Assembly: GCA_016342385.1 (NCBI GenBank)
Contig: JAEINM010000089.1
Location: forward strand, 1 to 11,329
DNA from: Spirochaetaceae bacterium
GTDB lineage: Bacteria > Spirochaetota > Spirochaetia > DSM-2461
Reading direction: 5' to 3'
Length of the DNA: 11,329 bases
Shown here: piece after piece, positions 7,866 through 11,329 of the stretch
How the letters are laid out: the number at the start of each line of letters is the position of its first letter
Position numbering within the stretch: the stretch's first letter is position 1
The notes under the pieces: generated by a model
Databases searched by the model: none
The model's input: only the letters and a program-made list of their open reading frames with translations
What the model was told of the DNA's origin: nothing
Made by a program: the position numbers and the translations under genes

Positions 7866-9807
7866 AAATACCGATTTTTCCATAACAATTCTACAGGGAT
7901 ACAAGGGAAGTCCGTCCAATGAGTTCTCTCTAATTAAAGGTAAAATACGCACAATAGCCGCCAGAACTTCTGGGATTAATTATTATAATGTCAGAACACC
8001 CACTGCTGTCATGGGAGTCAGGGGAACTGACTTTATAAATGAAATAAGCGGATCAGTATCCCGAGTGGTAGTGAGAGAGGGTTTGGTAGAAGTCATTCCT
8101 TTCAAGGGTTCTCCGGTGATGGTATCAAAAAACCAGTTGGTCGATACATCAGCCGCCAGTTTACAAACCCAATCGATGCCACAGGAGCAGATCGATGCTC
8201 TATTCAGTTCCATGTACTTTTTGGCCTTATCACCCTCTGATGTCCCGGGACACACACCACTTCCTCCGGGAGAAAACAGACGGGAAAGATCTGTAATCAT
8301 CAGTTCTAAGGAAGAAACCCTTTCCCCAGAATTGCCATCCCCGGAACAACCCATTGAAGAATCGCCGGCACTTTCACAGGTAAAACCTGAGAAACCAAAG
8401 AACATCCGGAAGAAAGAAGGCTTTCCCCATGTTTTATTTGGAATGGAGATCGGCACGACGATGATCGATGGGAATAACTACTCTAAGTTAATTCTGCAAC
8501 CGACAATTCTTTCTGGAAAGTTCAGGATGGCATTACAACTGCCTGTAATTTATTTAGAGAATTTGTTTGAATCCCATGACTATTATAGACCGGCGGGAAA
8601 CAATGAATGGTCCTTTGGTACTGATCAGAACAGCGAAGCGAAAGATATCCTTCTTGATATTCTTAAAGATACTATGCTCAAAATCAAGTTTGTAGAATAT
8701 GGTGACCGCCAAAGGGACCCCTTCTACCTGAAAGTTGGAAATCTCCATAATTTGTCAATTGGCCATGGAACAATAATGAAAGACTACGGCAATGACAGCG
8801 AATACCCCTCTATTCGAAAAGTAGGATTTAATATGGGATTTGATCTCGGTAGATTCGGAATGGAATTTGTCGGAGACAACCTGGCTGAACCATCAATACT
8901 GGGATCGCGGGTTTTTGTCAATCCTTTCGGATTCTACAAAGCCTTTCAAATTGGTGTGACTGGAATTACCGACCTGTTTCCCGCTAGAAAATCCTCTGAC
9001 CCTTCTACCTTTGGAGATCCATGGCTTATAGGTCTTGGTTTTGATATGCAGTTTGTGAAAGTGAACAGAGAAAAATTTAAACTCAGTTTTTTCGGGGATT
9101 TTTCATCGATGATTCCGATCTTCAGGGAAGAAACAAATCTTGGAAACTTTATGATTAGTCCGGGAATTGCCCCCGGTCCCTGGATTAATAAATCCACTTT
9201 GGAAAATTACGGAATTGTCACAGGATTCAGAGGGAGTATCTCCCATTTTAACTGGGCATTGGAGTACAGACTCAGCACAGGGGTTTATAGACCGGCCACT
9301 TTTGATATGTTATATGAACGAAATAAAGAAGAGTATCTCAGTGAAATCATTTACTATATAGAAAACCCCGATGGTGCCAACACTAGAATGGGAATTTATG
9401 GGGAGGCCGGTTTTTCCATAAAAAACAAGCTGACATTCTCCCTGGGATATTATATACCCTGGGAAGTTGATAACAGTATTTCGGAAATGATTAATGATGA
9501 CAAAATAAACCTGAGCCTTGAATTTCATAAAGGTCTTATTCCCAATTTCCCCTTATTTGGCCGTATAATTTATAAACGGACACAATTTGGCGACTCTATT
9601 AAATCGGGATCAGGCTTAACTCTAATTGACACTCATACATTTGTATATGGAGAACTCGCCTATGCAGTCTCTGAGAATGTAGATATTGCAGCTGGTGTTT
9701 CTACCGCAATCCAAACCGATAGTGAGGGGAATAAAATCATGAAAGCTGATGGAATAACGCCACAGATGGCTCCGGCGATAAACATAGAGACAAGGATCAG
9801 TTTTTAA
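7606..9807 (+). CDS. Gene B2: FecR-domain / outer-membrane barrel fusion protein, copy 2
   Basis: 733 aa. Signal peptide, start and ribosome-binding site (7594-7598) are identical to B1, and the first 93 residues are the same in both. The FecR domain (~58-165) keeps TPTAVMGVRGTDF and VVVREGLVEV. The linker (~216-279) differs almost completely from that of B1: it is basic/proline-rich (PPGENRRERS, EKPKNIRKKEG) where B1 is strongly acidic, and it is six residues shorter, which accounts for the whole length difference up to the barrel. The barrel begins at about 280 and keeps RPAGNNEWSFGTDQNSEAK (328-346), the KVG / SIGHG / RK motif and the terminal NIETRISF. Many other barrel positions differ, especially around Ser/Asn/Gly-rich segments likely to be loops. 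No terminator follows; mutL begins 15 nt later. Presumed to act with A2 in the outer membrane; function unknown. Confidence 0.82.
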   Translation: MKKTLLTILIILLWLPMSLTAQSDSPVAILEYFEDPDENMVIVDDQGIPMTFFDMGESLPPGFSIKTGSGFAEIRLEPNGTIIKLAENTDFSITILQGYKGSPSNEFSLIKGKIRTIAARTSGINYYNVRTPTAVMGVRGTDFINEISGSVSRVVVREGLVEVIPFKGSPVMVSKNQLVDTSAASLQTQSMPQEQIDALFSSMYFLALSPSDVPGHTPLPPGENRRERSVIISSKEETLSPELPSPEQPIEESPALSQVKPEKPKNIRKKEGFPHVLFGMEIGTTMIDGNNYSKLILQPTILSGKFRMALQLPVIYLENLFESHDYYRPAGNNEWSFGTDQNSEAKDILLDILKDTMLKIKFVEYGDRQRDPFYLKVGNLHNLSIGHGTIMKDYGNDSEYPSIRKVGFNMGFDLGRFGMEFVGDNLAEPSILGSRVFVNPFGFYKAFQIGVTGITDLFPARKSSDPSTFGDPWLIGLGFDMQFVKVNREKFKLSFFGDFSSMIPIFREETNLGNFMISPGIAPGPWINKSTLENYGIVTGFRGSISHFNWALEYRLSTGVYRPATFDMLYERNKEEYLSEIIYYIENPDGANTRMGIYGEAGFSIKNKLTFSLGYYIPWEVDNSISEMINDDKINLSLEFHKGLIPNFPLFGRIIYKRTQFGDSIKSGSGLTLIDTHTFVYGELAYAVSENVDIAAGVSTAIQTDSEGNKIMKADGITPQMAPAINIETRISF

Positions 9808-9822
9808 AGTAATATCTCAACT

Positions 9823-11329
9823 ATGGATAATGAAAATTCAGGATTCCCGGCTGTAAAATTGCTCCGGGATTCTGTCGCACGCAAAATAGCTGCTGGTGAA
9901 GTTATTGACCGTCCCAATTCTGTTGTACGAGAGCTGCTGGACAACTCTATTGACGCAGGGAGCACGGAAATATCACTTTATCTGGAAAATGGTGGTATAA
10001 GCAGGATAAGAGTAGTCGACAATGGGTGTGGCATGTCGGCTGAAGATCTGAAACTCTGCTATCTCCCGCATGCTACAAGTAAAATCGAATCTGAAAATGA
10101 TCTGCTTTCCATAAAAAGTCTGGGATTTCGCGGTGAAGCGCTTTCCAGCATTTCCACCTGTACGAGAATGGAGGTGATTAGTCGCAGACCATCTGATGAA
10201 ACCGCCTATAGGCTGATTGTTCACGGCGGGAAAGAAATAGCTCTAGAAGAATGGCGTGGCACTCAGGGAACAATTATCGATGCTTCAGAGTTATTTTATT
10301 CTATACCTGCAAGAAAAAAATTCCTTAAAAGAGCTTCTGCTGAAACATCGATGTGTGTCAAAACGTTTCTGGAAAAAGCTCTACCCTTTCCGGAAATCAA
10401 CTTCCGTCTCCACACTGACGGCAAACTTAAACTTTTTTTACCCGCTGCTACGGGAAAAGAGAGAATACTCTCTTCCTGGAAGGGGATCTTTAACCCCTCA
10501 CTCCTCCATGAGATGACAGGAGAGGAGGAGGGATTTAAAATAACTCTTATTGCCTCCAGACCCGAGCAGAATCGAAAGGACCGTCGTTATATTCAGATAT
10601 TTGCCAATAAGAGGCGCATTGATGAATACTCCTTTATTCAAGCGGTACAATATGGCTATAGTGATGCCCTTCCCGGAGGTGTGTTCCCCATTTGTTTTGT
10701 GTTTATTGAAGTGGATCCCCACCTTGTTGATTTTAATATACATCCGGCGAAAAGAGAGGCCAGGTTCAGAAATCAACCGGTTATTCATCATAAAATAGTT
10801 GAAATGATCAAAGATTTTCTGGTTGAATACACTTTTCGTCTCAGAACAGAATTTAAAGAAACCAGACAAAATACTCTGCCCATAGAGGATATCCAACCCG
10901 TCAAAACATCTGCTGCGAAGAGAACAAGCTGGAATGATTGGAGAAGTTCAACAGGTACTTCAGGAATGGGAACCGGTTATAAACAGGTTCACATCGCGGA
11001 CCGGTCAGTTTCGGAAAAAACAGAGCCCTTCTCTCCAATTGTGGATAAAGAATCATTATCCACTTACCATAGATTTGACAGTATTCGCTATATGGGGCAA
11101 ATAATGGATTTATTTCTCCTGGCAGAATATGATGATCGACTTTTTATTGTGGATCAGCACGCCGCACATGAAAGGATTTTATTCGAAAAATATAAAATGA
11201 CAGCCAGTACGACTCAGGAACTTCTTATTCCGGTAGAATTTGAAACCGATGAGGGTGAAGAAAAAAACCTGATTAAAAATCGGGAGAAGTATAATGGCCT
11301 CGGTATAGGAATTGAACAGAAAAAATCCG
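9823..11329 (+). CDS. mutL: DNA mismatch repair protein MutL, 3'-partial
   Basis: 502 codons are visible before the window ends. The N-terminal GHKL ATPase is complete: KIAAGEVIDRP (21-31), motif I RELLDNSIDAG (36-46) with catalytic Glu37 and Mg-binding Asn41, motif II DNGCGM, then HATSKI, GFRGEAL and the later GTQGT. The transducer domain follows with FNIHPAKREARF. A linker of about 85 residues leads to the C-terminal domain, where DQHAAHERILFE (444-455) fits the DQHA(X)2E(X)4E metal-binding motif of nicking MutL proteins, absent from E. coli MutL. The protein should bind MutS and nick the daughter strand. The upstream in-frame stop is that of B2, so the ATG at 9823 is the first good start, but no clear Shine-Dalgarno precedes it. 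Translation may therefore depend on ribosomes leaving B2. The C-terminal end lies outside the window. Confidence 0.97.
   Translation, partial: MDNENSGFPAVKLLRDSVARKIAAGEVIDRPNSVVRELLDNSIDAGSTEISLYLENGGISRIRVVDNGCGMSAEDLKLCYLPHATSKIESENDLLSIKSLGFRGEALSSISTCTRMEVISRRPSDETAYRLIVHGGKEIALEEWRGTQGTIIDASELFYSIPARKKFLKRASAETSMCVKTFLEKALPFPEINFRLHTDGKLKLFLPAATGKERILSSWKGIFNPSLLHEMTGEEEGFKITLIASRPEQNRKDRRYIQIFANKRRIDEYSFIQAVQYGYSDALPGGVFPICFVFIEVDPHLVDFNIHPAKREARFRNQPVIHHKIVEMIKDFLVEYTFRLRTEFKETRQNTLPIEDIQPVKTSAAKRTSWNDWRSSTGTSGMGTGYKQVHIADRSVSEKTEPFSPIVDKESLSTYHRFDSIRYMGQIMDLFLLAEYDDRLFIVDQHAAHERILFEKYKMTASTTQELLIPVEFETDEGEEKNLIKNREKYNGLGIGIEQKKS

Noticed and set aside
7983..8456. 157-codon open frame on the minus strand within B2
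   Set aside because: It lies antisense to the FecR domain and linker, has no equivalent of similar length in B1, and its Cys/Ser/Gly-rich translation resembles no family. It is a shadow of the real gene.
2200..9820. Mobile element as the cause of the duplication
   Set aside because: No transposase, terminal inverted repeats or target duplications are visible at the unit edges, and the identity tract ends inside genes.
10256..10896. Several short open frames on both strands in the mutL region
   Set aside because: The mutL frame is open throughout with clear family motifs, so these overlap it by chance.
1..11329. CRISPR arrays, tRNA or rRNA genes
   Set aside because: No short regularly spaced repeats, and no recognisable structural RNA sequence, were seen on reading through.

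Overview
The window is AT-rich (about 40% GC by eye) and comes from a diderm bacterium. Four complete genes and one 5'-truncated gene encode exported proteins that read as outer-membrane beta-barrels and end in the Phe-terminated, alternating-hydrophobic beta-signal recognised by the BAM machinery. A fifth complete-start gene, cut off at the right edge, is mutL with the DQHA(X)2E(X)4E endonuclease motif. The protein style (LFS/LTA-Q signal peptidase sites, FecR domains joined to barrels, the MutL variant ELLDNS) suggests a free-living or host-associated spirochaete. That placement is inference and has not been tested against a database.

Layout, all on the + strand. (1) Positions 1-2201 hold the 3' part of a large surface protein: a jelly-roll, carbohydrate-binding-like domain followed by a long beta-rich region. 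(2) Positions 2265-5916 hold unit 1: gene A1 (a 473-aa barrel protein) followed 10 nt later by gene B1 (739 aa: signal peptide, periplasmic FecR domain, acidic/proline linker, outer-membrane barrel). (3) Positions 5917-6173 are a 257-nt intergenic stretch with a strong stem-loop, a small palindrome and a candidate promoter. (4) Positions 6174-9807 hold unit 2: gene A2 (473 aa) and gene B2 (733 aa), a direct tandem duplicate of unit 1 at an offset of 3909 nt. (5) From position 9823 to the edge is mutL, only 15 nt after B2 and with no terminator visible between them.

The main observation is the mosaic structure of the duplication. A1 and A2 and the first ~260 nt of B1 and B2 are identical, base for base, over 1557 bp (2400-3956 and 6309-7865), synonymous sites included. 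The rest of B1 and B2, including their barrels, has diverged substantially. An old duplication whose left part was recently homogenised by gene conversion explains this best. A and B barrels also share a recognisable motif, so each unit pairs two distant paralogues, one of which carries a FecR domain. I infer that A and B work together at the cell envelope and that the B barrels are the diversified, surface-facing part. No substrate or function can be assigned from sequence alone.
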